64,000 bases of DNA from assembly GCF_001907695.1 (NCBI RefSeq), contig NZ_KV880638.1:496882-560881 (forward strand). The letters are read 5' to 3'. The position numbers were made by a program, and so were the translations under genes. How positions within the stretch are numbered: the stretch's first letter is position 1; each line of letters begins with the position of its first letter. Below are positions 28,276 through 37,918 of the stretch, one piece after another. Below the pieces are notes generated by a model, which made no database searches, had not been told where the DNA came from, and saw only the letters and a program-made list of their open reading frames with translations. Source of the DNA: Thalassospira sp. TSL5-1. Its GTDB lineage: Bacteria; Pseudomonadota; Alphaproteobacteria; Rhodospirillales; Thalassospiraceae.

Positions 28276-29310
28276 ATGGCAAACGCATTACAGCTTTCTC
28301 CGTTAAATCAGCGCCGGGTGGAAAATTTCCGCGCCAATCGGCGGGGTTATTGGTCGCTGGTTATTTTTGCGGTTCTGTTTGTCATTTGCCTGCTGGCCGA
28401 GGGCATTGCCAATGACCGGCCCTTGGTGGTGAAATATGATGGTCACTGGTATTTTCCGATCGTCAAGGATTACCCGGAAACCACATTTGGCGGTGATTTT
28501 GATGTGTCGACCGATTTTTATGACCCCTATTTGCAGGGCAAAATCCAGAATAACGGGTTTGCTGTTTGGCCGCTGATCCCGTTTTCCTATGACACCATCG
28601 ATTTTAACATGCGCGAACCGTTGCCCGCCCCGCCATCGGCACGGCACTGGCTGGGCACGGATGATTTGGGCCGCGATGTTCTGGCGCGGCTGATTTACGG
28701 GTTTCGTATTTCGGTTCTGTTCGGGATGGCGCTGACAGTGATCAGTTCGGTCATCGGCATTGCGGCAGGCGCGGTGCAGGGCTATTTCGGTGGCTGGGTG
28801 GATCTGACTTTTCAGCGTTTCATCGAAATCTGGGGGGGCTTGCCCCAGCTTTTTATTCTGATCATTCTTTCCAGCCTGTTTGCGCCGGGTTTCTGGACGC
28901 TGCTGTTCATCATGGTGCTGTTTAGCTGGATGAGCCTGACCGGCCTGGTCCGGGCCGAATTTTTACGCGCACGCAATTTTGAATATGTCCGCGCCGCCAA
29001 GGCATTGGGGGTGGGCGATTTGCGCATTATGGCGCGTCACGTCCTGCCCAATGCGATGGTCGCCACCATCACCTTTTTGCCGTTCATTCTTAATGGCTCC
29101 ATCGTGGCACTGACCTCGCTGGATTTTCTGGGTTTGGGCATGCCGCCCGGTTCGCCTTCGCTGGGTGAATTGCTCTCGCAGGGGAAAAACAACCTGCAGG
29201 CCCCGTGGCTGGGGATGACCGCCTTTTTCGCCATCGCCATCATGCTGAGTTTGCTGATTTTTATCGGTGAAGCCGTGCGCGATGCCTTTGATCCGCGCAA
29301 GACATTTTAA
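28276..29310 (+). CDS. yejE: Peptide ABC transporter permease (YejE-like)
   Basis: 344 residues. The long N-terminal periplasmic segment (about 45-115) containing HYFP-like aromatic residues, followed by LGTDDLGRDVLARLIYG, marks the YejE/OppC group. The EAA loop is near VRAAKALGVGDLRIMARHVLPN. It starts 4 bp after yejB and should pair with it in the membrane. Confidence 0.92.
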   Translation: MANALQLSPLNQRRVENFRANRRGYWSLVIFAVLFVICLLAEGIANDRPLVVKYDGHWYFPIVKDYPETTFGGDFDVSTDFYDPYLQGKIQNNGFAVWPLIPFSYDTIDFNMREPLPAPPSARHWLGTDDLGRDVLARLIYGFRISVLFGMALTVISSVIGIAAGAVQGYFGGWVDLTFQRFIEIWGGLPQLFILIILSSLFAPGFWTLLFIMVLFSWMSLTGLVRAEFLRARNFEYVRAAKALGVGDLRIMARHVLPNAMVATITFLPFILNGSIVALTSLDFLGLGMPPGSPSLGELLSQGKNNLQAPWLGMTAFFAIAIMLSLLIFIGEAVRDAFDPRKTF

Positions 29311-29320
29311 GGGGGCAGGG

Positions 29321-30955
29321 ATGTCACAACAGGGCAAAACCGAATATCTTCTCGATGTCAGCAACCTTGCGGTTCGCTTTGGTTCGGCCGATGCCGTGCG
29401 CGGTGTTTCCTTTCACATGCAGCGCGGCGAAACCCTGGCCCTGGTGGGCGAAAGTGGATCGGGAAAATCGGTTACGGCGATGTCGATTTTGCAGTTGCTG
29501 CCCTATCCCCGTGCTTCGCATCCGGCAGGGTCGATCCTGTTTGACGGGCAGGAAATGGTTGGGGCGGATGAGCGCACCCTGCGCCAGATCCGCGGCAATC
29601 GCATTTCCATGATCTTTCAGGAACCGATGACGTCGCTCAACCCGCTGCATAATGTGGAAAAGCAGATCGGCGAGGTTTTGCTGCTGCATAAAGGGCTTAG
29701 GGGTGCCAAGGCCCGCGAACGGATTATCGAGCTTCTGGATCTGGTTGGCATTCCCGACCCGAAATCGCGCCTGCGCTCGCTGCCGCATGAATTATCGGGC
29801 GGGCAGCGCCAGCGTGTCATGATTGCAATGGCGCTTGCCAATGACCCGGAATTACTGATTGCGGACGAACCGACAACGGCGCTTGATGTGACCATTCAGG
29901 CGCAAATCCTGCAGCTTTTGCGCGATTTGCAGGAACGATTGGGCATGGCCCTGTTGCTGATCACCCATGATTTGCAGATCGTTAAAAAAATGGCCGATCA
30001 GGTCTGTGTCATGAAAGACGGCGAAATCGTTGAATTTGGCGATAATGATCGCCTGTTTGACGAACCGCGCCACCCCTATACCCGCCGCTTGCTTGATGCG
30101 GTGCCGTCGGGCCGGGCGCGTCCCTTGCCAGATAATGCCAAGCAGCTTTTGCAAACTGGTGATATTCGGGTGCGCTTTCCGATTGGCAAAAAAGGCATTT
30201 TGGGCCGGCCCGAATATTATCTGGATGCGGTGGATGGTGTTTCGGTGTCGGTGCGCCAGGGCGAAACCCTGGGCATTGTGGGCGAAAGCGGATCCGGCAA
30301 AACAACGCTGGCAATGGCGATTTTGCGCCTGTTGGGTTCGCAGGGCGATATTACCTTTGACGGGCAGGATGTGCGTGCGCGCGATGGCGTACAAATGCGT
30401 GCTCTGCGCCGTGATATGCAGGTGGTGTTTCAGGACCCGTTCGGGTCTTTGAGCCCGCGCATGTCCGTCGCCCAGATCGTGGGCGAGGGGCTTGAAATTC
30501 ATCAGCCGGAACTCAGCCGTACCGACCGTGAAGAACGCATCGCCCAGGCGTTGCTGGATGTGGATTTGCCCGAAAGTGCCATGCACCGCTATCCGCATGA
30601 ATTTTCCGGCGGGCAGCGCCAGCGTATTTCGATTGCACGGGCGCTGGTGTTAAAACCGCGCTTCATGGTCCTTGACGAACCGACCTCGGCACTCGATATG
30701 TCCGTACAGGCACAAATTGTCGAACTGCTGCGTGACCTGCAGGAACGCTACAACATGGCGTATCTGTTTATCAGTCACGATCTTAAGGTGGTTCGCGCCC
30801 TGTCGCACCGTGTGATGGTGATGAAGGGCGGCAAATTGGTGGAAAGTGGCACGGCGGATGACATTTTTGATCATCCGCAAAATGCCTACACAAAAGAACT
30901 TCTTGCCGCAGCCCTTGATATGGATGCGGTCACAACACGGAATAAGGCACTATAG
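29321..30955 (+). CDS. yejF: Peptide ABC transporter, double ATPase (YejF-like)
   Basis: 544 residues with two complete ATPase domains in one chain. Walker A GESGSGKS then GESGSGKT; signatures LSGGQRQRVMIA and FSGGQRQRISIA; Walker B LLIADEPTTALD and MVLDEPTSALD. An oligopeptide-type linker region follows each. The duplicated architecture is that of YejF, which powers YejBE. ATG 29321 has GGGGGCAGGG just before it, 10 bp after yejE. Confidence 0.95.
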   Translation: MSQQGKTEYLLDVSNLAVRFGSADAVRGVSFHMQRGETLALVGESGSGKSVTAMSILQLLPYPRASHPAGSILFDGQEMVGADERTLRQIRGNRISMIFQEPMTSLNPLHNVEKQIGEVLLLHKGLRGAKARERIIELLDLVGIPDPKSRLRSLPHELSGGQRQRVMIAMALANDPELLIADEPTTALDVTIQAQILQLLRDLQERLGMALLLITHDLQIVKKMADQVCVMKDGEIVEFGDNDRLFDEPRHPYTRRLLDAVPSGRARPLPDNAKQLLQTGDIRVRFPIGKKGILGRPEYYLDAVDGVSVSVRQGETLGIVGESGSGKTTLAMAILRLLGSQGDITFDGQDVRARDGVQMRALRRDMQVVFQDPFGSLSPRMSVAQIVGEGLEIHQPELSRTDREERIAQALLDVDLPESAMHRYPHEFSGGQRQRISIARALVLKPRFMVLDEPTSALDMSVQAQIVELLRDLQERYNMAYLFISHDLKVVRALSHRVMVMKGGKLVESGTADDIFDHPQNAYTKELLAAALDMDAVTTRNKAL

Positions 30956-30998
30956 AAATCAAAATAGTGCTCAAAAAGGATAGCTAGGTTTGGGAAAA

Positions 30999-31652
30999 AT
31001 GGGTGAAACCCGGAAAGTCCCGCAGGGTTGGCCTGCGGAACGCGTGCTTCGTTTTGTTGTTTTTGGGGCGATGTTTGTCGCCTCGGTACTAATGGTGTCT
31101 GTCCCGGTTGCTTATGCTTCCTCTGGCGAGGGCAAGGCGGAAAGCGGTGAAGCCGTTTTGCCGGGCAATGTTTTTAAGCTCGACAAGGTCGTGACAACCA
31201 TTGTGTTGCCGGAAGACCATGTGATGCGCCAGATTGCCGCCGATATCTGGCTGGAACTGGCCTCGCAAGAGCATCGCGGCCTTGTTTCCCACATCCAGCC
31301 CAAATTGCTTAATGCCTTCCTGCGCGATTTTCAGCGATATTTTTACCGCGATACCAAGTATCGCGCCGAAAAGGTGGAAAAAGGTAATCGTGGTTTTCAT
31401 TACGAGGCCCCGCCCCTGCTGACCCCGCCGAAGCCGAAACTCGACGAAGACGGCAAGGAAGTCCATGACGAGTCCGCCAAGGATGGAGAAGAAGCAAAGC
31501 CGGAATTCAGCCCCTTTCAGCCAACCACCAACCAGGTTATCGCCGTTTTGCAAGCCCGCCTGCTGGCCACCTGTAACCGGGTTCTGGGCGAGAATATTGT
31601 TAAATCAGTCCAGGTGCGCGGCCTGTTTGACCAGTGGCCCAATGAACGCTAG
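30999..31652 (+). CDS. Exported or anchored protein resembling FliL
   Basis: About 217 residues. An N-terminal hydrophobic segment (about 15-38, ending VAYASS) acts as signal or anchor. The body reads like a FliL/stomatin-related fold: a strand (KLDKVVTTIVLP), two helices, then a conserved-looking end NRVLGENIVKSVQVRGLFDQ. A charged linker (EDGKEVHDESAKDGEEAK) sits in the middle. There are no flagellar genes around; it follows yejF by about 45 bp and may be co-transcribed. The family call is tentative. Confidence 0.6.
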   Translation: MGETRKVPQGWPAERVLRFVVFGAMFVASVLMVSVPVAYASSGEGKAESGEAVLPGNVFKLDKVVTTIVLPEDHVMRQIAADIWLELASQEHRGLVSHIQPKLLNAFLRDFQRYFYRDTKYRAEKVEKGNRGFHYEAPPLLTPPKPKLDEDGKEVHDESAKDGEEAKPEFSPFQPTTNQVIAVLQARLLATCNRVLGENIVKSVQVRGLFDQWPNER

Positions 31653-31717
31653 TCGCTTGGGTTTGACGGGTTAAATAGTATAGGGGAGCAGGCTTGGTCT
31701 GTTTCCCATATGCCGGT

Positions 31718-31780
31718 ATCCCGTCAATTGGTGCACGTAAATCTGTTTTGGTGTACCTGCGATTGACGGGATTTTTATTT
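31718..31780 (+). terminator. Long two-part Rho-independent terminator
   Basis: Outer 11-bp stem ATCCCGTCAAT (31718-31728) with ATTGACGGGAT (31762-31772). An inner stem GGTGCAC (30-36) with GTGTACC (51-57) lies inside it, and the hairpin is followed by TTTTATTT. It closes the yej operon and the FliL-like gene. Confidence 0.8.
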
Positions 31781-31881
31781 CCCGTGCGGTTGTATGGTTG
31801 CTGTATCAAAACCCTATTTGTTGCCTGCTTGTCCTGTGATAAACCGCGTCGTATCGTTTTAGCGGCACCGGGGCACTCAAA

Positions 31882-32550
31882 ATGTCATTCCATGTCTGGA
31901 TCAGTTTTTGTGCGCTGGCCCTGTTGATGGTGTCAACGCCGGGGCCCAGTGTGTTGATCGGCATGTCGCATTCCATGCGCTATGGGCCGGTGCCGACCCT
32001 GATGACAGCCCTTGGCGATGTCAGTGCCAATGTAATCCAGATGGTGATTGCGGCCTTTGGTCTTGGGGCCATTTTGGCGGCGTCGGCAACCGCCTTTCAG
32101 GTAGTCAAATGGGGTGGGGTGGCGTTTTTGCTGGTGATGGGGCTGGTGGCGTTCTTTCGCAAACCCGCACAAAACAAGTCACAAAACGATATCAAAACGA
32201 ATATGTCATCGGTTTATGAACCGGCAAAGCCCTTGCGCATGTTCAGCCAGGGCTTTCTGGTGGCAGCCGGCAATCCCAAGGCGATTGCATTTTTTGGTGC
32301 GCTGTTTCCCCAGTTTATCGATGTCTCTCAGCCATTGGTGCCGCAGCTTCTGGTCCTGGGCGCAACCTTCGTTATTTTTGATTACACTGCCGTAATGATT
32401 TATGCGTCGGCGGCATCCCGCCTGACCCCGTGGGTCGTTCGCAAGGGCGGCAGTCGTGCTGTTGGGCGGTTTAGCGGCAGTGTTCTGGTGGTGGCCGCCC
32501 TGTTGCTTTCATTGCTTGATGCGCCCGGTAGTTCGCCGGGCGGCAAATAA
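31882..32550 (+). CDS. LysE/RhtB family amino-acid exporter
   Basis: 222 residues, about six membrane helices. The family start is visible: STPGPSVLIGMSHSMRYG, and the second-helix region GDVSANVIQM; NPKAIAFFGALFPQF is the other conserved block. Members export amino acids or homoserine lactones; the substrate is unknown. It is a single gene after the terminator. Confidence 0.9.
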   Translation: MSFHVWISFCALALLMVSTPGPSVLIGMSHSMRYGPVPTLMTALGDVSANVIQMVIAAFGLGAILAASATAFQVVKWGGVAFLLVMGLVAFFRKPAQNKSQNDIKTNMSSVYEPAKPLRMFSQGFLVAAGNPKAIAFFGALFPQFIDVSQPLVPQLLVLGATFVIFDYTAVMIYASAASRLTPWVVRKGGSRAVGRFSGSVLVVAALLLSLLDAPGSSPGGK

Positions 32551-33163
32551 TTTTCCGGGTAGCCGGTTTCCCGCTTATGGGCGTTTGGATGAGCGGGCCG
32601 TACATTTGCCGTCTCATACCTTTTCACGTCAATGGGGGCACTTTGGGCGATGTCTGCCGGGATTTTGGCAGATTGCATTGTATGTGCGAAGGAATGCCGT
32701 CAGAAGCCTCTTACCTTAAATCCTTTCGGCTCCCACTCCCAGTTCGTCCGGCTGGTGGCTCTTCGAACCGTTTGAGCTACAAAACGAGACAGATTGACCG
32801 AAAACCGGTCAGCTACCCGCAGATAATAGAATGCGCGAGGAGAGCTGTTGGCGGTGTTCGGGGGCATGTTGACACGCGGGCATTCATATGTCGAAGGGGG
32901 CGTGAAACATACCAAACGGTCGGTATTTAAGACGGATCGGTATGCTGTGCATACCGTCTGGTCTGGTATGGTTCAATATGACTTTTCGGAAGGGGAATTA
33001 GTCGTCTTCGCCAGTTAGAGAGACGGACAAAAGGCCGGTATGATATGGTGGGCGCTTTTTAATTCGGAAGCCGGACATAATCTGGTCCATCAATCCTGGT
33101 CGTTATGTTCGGCTGTTTGTGCCATTGCACCAAAAGCACCAGTTGTGCCGTTGATTGCAAGGC
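32551..33163. other. 600-bp region with operator-like palindromes but no clear gene
   Basis: I see no credible coding frame. Two inverted repeats in close succession (32909-32955, listed separately) look like regulator-binding sites. The nearest gene is the MarR regulator, which is transcribed towards this region and ends at 33164, so the sites have no obvious target. Confidence 0.4.
32909..32955. promoter_or_regulatory. Two adjacent operator-like inverted repeats
   Basis: ATACCAAACGGTCGGTAT (32909-32926) is a pseudo-palindrome of the kind TetR-family regulators bind, and GGTATGC-TGT-GCATACC (32939-32955) has perfect 7-bp arms. Their centres lie about 30 bp apart, near three helical turns. 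Confidence 0.45.
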
Positions 33164-33523
33164 TTACTGGGTTTTTTTGCCCGCATTGCCAACAATATCG
33201 CCAAATTCGCGTAAAAAGACCGATCCTTTGACAGTACGCTGTATCAGCACAGACCGGCGGTCATCTTCATCTACCTTGCGTTTGACCAGTCCAAGGGAAC
33301 TTAAACGGTCCAGGGCACGGGTAATGGCCGGTTTGGAGATATTAAGCGCATCGGCCAAACCACGAACGGTGTGGGGGGCCGGGGTCAGATAAACGGTAAG
33401 GACAAGGGCCATCTGCCGGGCAGAAAGATCGGGAGAATCCCGTCTGACGCCTTCAACAGTCGCGATACGCCAAAGGTCAAGCGCTTGTGACGGTTTGATC
33501 TCGATGGGCATATCTATGTCCAA
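33164..33523 (-). CDS. MarR family transcriptional regulator
   Basis: 119 residues, short for the family. The winged helix-turn-helix is complete: TVRGLADALNISKPAITRALDRL followed by the wing GLVKRKVDEDDRRSVLIQRT (about residues 50-95). It probably represses itself or a nearby gene. It is convergent to nothing close; the aminopeptidase gene lies upstream on the same strand and is separated by about 75 bp. Confidence 0.88.
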   Translation of the reverse strand: MDIDMPIEIKPSQALDLWRIATVEGVRRDSPDLSARQMALVLTVYLTPAPHTVRGLADALNISKPAITRALDRLSSLGLVKRKVDEDDRRSVLIQRTVKGSVFLREFGDIVGNAGKKTQ

Positions 33524-33597
33524 CAGCCTGTTTGTTACGAATACGTAATCTGTTTACCTGACCCCGGCAACGAAGTCAAAGGTTGATTTTAATTAAT

Positions 33598-34989
33598 TTA
33601 CTGACCGTAACGATCACTGATAACCTTGAAGGCCGCGCGAATACCCTGGGCTTCGCCCCCTTCGGGCTTGCCCGGCGTCCCGGACGGATTCCACGCCATC
33701 AGGTCGATATGCGCCCAGGCCTTTGCCCCCTGTGCGAAACGGTCCAGGAACAGGGCGGCAATAATCGCACCGCCAAATGCCCCTGATGATATGTTGTTGG
33801 TATCGGCAACCCTGCTGTCAAGAAGCGGGCGATAATCTTCCCAGATTGGCAGGCGCCAAACCGGGTCGCCAATTTCCATGCCGGTATTTTGCAGCGCGTT
33901 TGCCAATTCGTCATTATTGGAAAACAACGCCGGCAGCCCCAGGCCCAGCGCCACACGGGCCGCCCCGGTCAGGGTGGCAAAATCCAGCAGGACTTCCGGA
34001 TCTTCGCTGGCCGCTTCGGTTAGCGCGTCAGACAGCACCAGGCGGCCTTCGGCATCGGTATTGCCCACTTCCACCGTCACGCCCTTGCGGGTATTGATCA
34101 CGTCGCTGGGGCGAAACGCATTGCCCGAGACCATGTTTTCAACCGCCGGGATCAGCACGCGCAACCTTACGGGCAGGTTTGCCGCCATGATCATGCGGGC
34201 CAGACCCAGCACCTGTGCGGCCCCGCCCATATCCTTTTTCATCAGCAGCATGTTGCTGGCCGGTTTCAAGTCATAGCCGCCGGTATCAAAACACACACCC
34301 TTGCCTACCAGGGTTACACGCGGCGCGTTTTCATCGCCCCAGCGCATATCAATCAGGCGCGGGGCGCGGTCGCTGCCTTTGCCAACCGCATAAATGGCCG
34401 GGAAATTCTGCTTTTCCAGCTCTTCCCCGATGATGGTGGTGATGCTGGCATCAAATTCGCCAGCAAGGCTGCTGGCGGCGTCGGCCAGTTCGGCCGGGCC
34501 CATGTCATTGGCGGGCACATTGATCAGGTCACGCGCCAGCGCAATGCCGCGTGCGCTGTTTTCGGCCCGGTCGGCCGCGGCAGTATCGGGGCGGGCAAAC
34601 TGTGCCAGCGGCGCATCAATTTTGCGGTAACGATCAAACCGGTAGCCGCCCAGATAAAGCCCCAGCACCGCGCGTTCGCACAGGGTTTCGTCTTCCAGAA
34701 CGCTGGTTTCAAGCTGATAGGTGCCTTTGGGTAGGGTCATGACCAGGCTGGCAAAATCCCATACTGCCTTGGCATCGTTTTCAAATCCCAATACGACGGA
34801 TGCGGCAGCGCCATCGGCGGCAGGCAGCAACAGGCTGGTGCCGCGTTTGCCCTCAAACCGGTTGGCACCGATCCAGGATTTATGCAGGTCCGATAGGCCG
34901 TTAACCCAGGCATCGAACCCACTTGTGGTTACGGTATGGATTGTCAGCGGGTTTTGGGCCGAGCTTGTGGGGATAAGATGGTCGAACAA
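33598..34989 (-). CDS. Leucyl aminopeptidase family protein (M17)
   Basis: About 463 residues. The two-metal centre of M17 peptidases is intact: LVGKGVCFDTGGYDLKP (Lys and Asp ligands), MKKDMGGAA, and NTDAEGRLVLSDAL. The N-terminal domain (about 1-150) is divergent, as in the PepA/PepB-like short branch. It removes N-terminal residues from peptides in the cytoplasm. TTG 34989 is preferred since AAGGACGGATCAA lies before it; the ATG at 35055 has its GGGG directly against it. Confidence 0.9.
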   Translation of the reverse strand: MFDHLIPTSSAQNPLTIHTVTTSGFDAWVNGLSDLHKSWIGANRFEGKRGTSLLLPAADGAAASVVLGFENDAKAVWDFASLVMTLPKGTYQLETSVLEDETLCERAVLGLYLGGYRFDRYRKIDAPLAQFARPDTAAADRAENSARGIALARDLINVPANDMGPAELADAASSLAGEFDASITTIIGEELEKQNFPAIYAVGKGSDRAPRLIDMRWGDENAPRVTLVGKGVCFDTGGYDLKPASNMLLMKKDMGGAAQVLGLARMIMAANLPVRLRVLIPAVENMVSGNAFRPSDVINTRKGVTVEVGNTDAEGRLVLSDALTEAASEDPEVLLDFATLTGAARVALGLGLPALFSNNDELANALQNTGMEIGDPVWRLPIWEDYRPLLDSRVADTNNISSGAFGGAIIAALFLDRFAQGAKAWAHIDLMAWNPSGTPGKPEGGEAQGIRAAFKVISDRYGQ

Positions 34990-35210
34990 TTGATCCGTCC
35001 TTGTTTGTTTTGGGTGGCAGGCAGCAATTTGGGTACGGGCCGAATAACCGGCCATCCCCTTAATATGCTAATCGGCATTATGGGGGGATTGGCATAAAAA
35101 CAACAAGGGGGATTGGGCGGATAATGCGCTCTGTGCTAAGCAATTGTCCCAAGACTTCATCATGTATCCCCTTCCTGTGAATAACCCATCAGACCAAAAG
35201 GTCCCCGTTT

Positions 35211-35879
35211 ATGGAAAATCTTCCGGTTCTTTATATTGGCAATAAAAATTATTCATCCTGGTCGCTGCGCGCCTGGCTGGGGCTGCGGGCAACCGGGGTG
35301 GCGTTTGAGGAAAAACGGGTGGCACTTTACACCGATGAATGGTTTGCCAAGGCCCCGGTGATTTCACCCACCGGCAAAGTCCCGGCCTATTTTGATGGTA
35401 CAAAAACCATTTGGGAGGCATTGGCGATTTTGGAATATGTCGCCGATACCCGGCCCGATACGCTGTTATGGCCGCTGGATATGGAGGTGCGCGCCATTGC
35501 CCGTGCGGTATCGCTGGAAATGCACGGTGGTTTTATGGCCATTCGTTCCAACATGCCGATGAATCTGCGCAAGGATCTGACAGGCCGGGGCCGTGGCGAC
35601 GGGGTGGAGAAGGACATCAAACGCATTGGCGATATTTTCAATCTGTGCCGCAGCCGTTACGGGCAGGGTGGGGATTTTCTGTTTGGCGATTTTTCAATTG
35701 CCGATGCCATGTTCGCCCCGGTGATGACCCGCTTCAAAACCTATGGCGTGACGCTCGATGCCGTGGGCGAAGCCTATAAGGAAACCATCCTTGCCATGCC
35801 TGCCATGAAGGAATGGTATGAGGCGGCCCATGCCGAGGAAGAAGTGATCGAGCACGCCGAATTGCCCGATACTCACTAA
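35211..35879 (+). CDS. Glutathione S-transferase family protein
   Basis: 222 residues. Thioredoxin-fold N-terminus (NKNYSSWSLRAWLGLRATG; the SS region supplies the glutathione-activating Ser), conserved cis-Pro segment TGKVPAYFDG, and the ESLAI-like WEALAILEYVAD. An alpha-helical C-terminal domain carries GDFSIADAMFAPV. This pattern is close to the Ser-type zeta/YfcF-like bacterial enzymes. The substrate is unknown. Confidence 0.9.
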   Translation: MENLPVLYIGNKNYSSWSLRAWLGLRATGVAFEEKRVALYTDEWFAKAPVISPTGKVPAYFDGTKTIWEALAILEYVADTRPDTLLWPLDMEVRAIARAVSLEMHGGFMAIRSNMPMNLRKDLTGRGRGDGVEKDIKRIGDIFNLCRSRYGQGGDFLFGDFSIADAMFAPVMTRFKTYGVTLDAVGEAYKETILAMPAMKEWYEAAHAEEEVIEHAELPDTH

Positions 35880-35949
35880 GCGAAGCGGCACATTTGCGGC
35901 CAGTGCGTTGGCGGCGTATTTTGACTGATTGAAAAATATCGGAGGATCA

Positions 35950-36591
35950 ATGTCCGATACGGCAAAATCAGACATACCCGAAATTGACCCGCCCGGTCAG
36001 GACCCGGCCCTTGACCGGGTGCTGGCCGACGTGCGGGCCTGCCGGATATGTGAAGATCATTTGCCGTTAGGGCCGCGTCCGGTGGTGCGCATGGCGGTTT
36101 CGGCCCCGATCATGATTATCGGGCAGGCACCAGGCACCAAGGTGCATGAAACCGGCCTGCCCTGGAACGATGCCTCGGGCGACCGGCTGCGCGACTGGTT
36201 GCACATGTCGCGGGCGGAATTTTATGATCCGGCCCGACTGGCGATTATGCCAATGGGTTTTTGCTATCCGGGCCGCTTTGATCGCGGTGGAGATTTGCCA
36301 CCCCGGCCGGAATGCGCGCCAGCCTGGCATGATCTGTTATGGCGGCATTTACCCAATATCCGGCTGACCCTGCTGATTGGGCAATATGCCCAGGCGCGGT
36401 ATCTGGGGGCAAAACGGGCCCGCACCATGACGGAAACCGTGCGCCAGTTTGAGCGTTACCTGGAGGATGGCTTTTTACCCATGCCCCATCCAAGCTGGCG
36501 CAATACGGCATGGATCCGCAAAAATCCGTGGTTTGAAACGGATTTGCTGCCAGTGCTGCGCGGCCGGGTGCAGGCCGCCCTTGCGCCATAA
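35950..36591 (+). CDS. Uracil-DNA glycosylase superfamily protein
   Basis: 213 residues. The UDG-fold signature IIGQAPGTKVHETGLPWNDASGDRLRDWL (motif region at about residues 55-85) and the C-terminal MPHPSWRN (motif 2 with the catalytic-type His) are present. Only part of the Cys pattern of iron-sulphur UDGs is found (CRICEDH), so a full Fe-S cluster is unlikely. It belongs to the COG1573-like branch whose activity is often untested. GGAGGATCA precedes the ATG. Confidence 0.82.
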   Translation: MSDTAKSDIPEIDPPGQDPALDRVLADVRACRICEDHLPLGPRPVVRMAVSAPIMIIGQAPGTKVHETGLPWNDASGDRLRDWLHMSRAEFYDPARLAIMPMGFCYPGRFDRGGDLPPRPECAPAWHDLLWRHLPNIRLTLLIGQYAQARYLGAKRARTMTETVRQFERYLEDGFLPMPHPSWRNTAWIRKNPWFETDLLPVLRGRVQAALAP

Positions 36592-36683
36592 AAACACGGT
36601 GCTTTCAAGTGCCAGCCATGTTTTGATGGCGATATGGCGCAGCATCTTGGGCTGTTGGATAATTTTAAAAGAAGGAGGCTGAA

Positions 36684-36971
36684 ATGAGCAAACTTTCCCC
36701 CGCCGAAGCCACGATTGCCTTGAACGAGGTCAAGGGATGGAGCCTTGCCGAGGATGGCCTGTCGATCCATAAAACCTTCAAGTTTGAGGATTTCAACGAG
36801 GCCTTTGGCTTTATGACCCGTGTGGCCCTTAAGGCCGATAAGATGGACCATCATCCGGAATGGTTTAATGTCTATAACAAGGTGGAAATGACGCTGACCA
36901 CCCATGATGTTGGCGGTGTGTCGCAAAAGGACATTAAACTCGCCGCCTTTGCCGATGATGCGGCGAGTTAA
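36684..36971 (+). CDS. phhB: Pterin-4a-carbinolamine dehydratase
   Basis: 95 residues, normal length. The active-site block [21 protein letters not shown], with the tandem His and the later His, is intact. It recycles the pterin cofactor of phenylalanine hydroxylase; no hydroxylase gene is in the window, so the partner may be elsewhere or the role different. AGAAGGAGGCTGAA gives a strong ribosome-binding site. Confidence 0.95.
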   Translation: MSKLSPAEATIALNEVKGWSLAEDGLSIHKTFKFEDFNEAFGFMTRVALKADKMDHHPEWFNVYNKVEMTLTTHDVGGVSQKDIKLAAFADDAAS

Positions 36972-37052
36972 CGGTCGAAAGACAGACTAAAGCAAGTCAG
37001 CGGATATGGATTTTGCGGGCCGGTCCTCACCGGCCCGTTTTGCCGGGTGGGG

Positions 37053-37814
37053 TTATTTGGCTTGCAGGCGCACCGCGCCATCCAGACGCACGGTTTCGCC
37101 ATTCATCATTTCATTTTCGCACATATGCAGGGCGAGGCGGCCATATTCCCCGGGCTTGCCAAGGCGCTGCGGGAAGGGGGTATTGGCAGCAAGGCTGTCC
37201 TGCACCTCGTCGGGCAGGCCAGATAACATCGGGGTTCCAAACAGGCCCGGCGCAATAGCCATCACACGAATGCCGTGGCGTGCCAGTTCGCGTGCGGCAG
37301 GCAAAGTCAGCGAATGCACCGCCCCCTTGGATGCCGCATAGGCCGCCTGGCCAATTTGCCCTTCAAAGGCGGCGATAGAGGCCGTGTTGATGATAATCCC
37401 GCGCTCGCCGCTTTCCAGCGGGTCGGCCTTGCTCATGGTATCGGCAACCACGCGCATCATGTTAAAGGTGCCAATCAGGTTAACATTGATCACTCTGCTG
37501 AAGGCTTCAAGGCTTGCCGGGCCTTCGCGGCCAACAATGCGTTCACCATGTACAATGCCCGCACAACTGACCAGAATGCGCGGTGTGCCGAGGTCTGCTG
37601 TAATGGCGGCAACGGTTTCCTCGACATTGGCGGCATTGGTCACATCAACCGCATAACCCTTGCCCCCCAGTTCGCGGGCGGTTTGTGCCGCGCCGTCACC
37701 GTTCAGGTCCAGCGCGGCAATCTTCGCCCCGGCTGCGGCCAAAACCCTCGCCGTCGCCGCCCCCAGGCCCGATGCAGCCCCCGTTACAATCGCCACATTC
37801 CCCGAAACCTGCAT
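37053..37814 (-). CDS. Short-chain dehydrogenase (3-hydroxyacyl-CoA dehydrogenase type II-like)
   Basis: 253 residues. NAD-binding TGAASGLG, the D-loop around YAVDVTN, catalytic Ser in IINTASIAAF and YxxxK as YAASKGA. The C-terminal FPQRLGKPGEYGRLALHMCEN and ETVRLDGAVRL match the HSD17B10 / beta-oxidation branch, suggesting 3-hydroxy-2-methylacyl-CoA substrates. AGGAGGCG precedes the start. Transcribed towards the convergent phhB. Confidence 0.9.
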   Translation of the reverse strand: MQVSGNVAIVTGAASGLGAATARVLAAAGAKIAALDLNGDGAAQTARELGGKGYAVDVTNAANVEETVAAITADLGTPRILVSCAGIVHGERIVGREGPASLEAFSRVINVNLIGTFNMMRVVADTMSKADPLESGERGIIINTASIAAFEGQIGQAAYAASKGAVHSLTLPAARELARHGIRVMAIAPGLFGTPMLSGLPDEVQDSLAANTPFPQRLGKPGEYGRLALHMCENEMMNGETVRLDGAVRLQAK

Positions 37815-37918
37815 TAACGCCTCCTGTGTGTTTTTGCAATTTGGTATTCCTATACCAAATTATCTGTTTTTATGGCAAGGGAAAGCAATAAGGCCGATCC
37901 GCCGAGGCCGGAAGCGTA

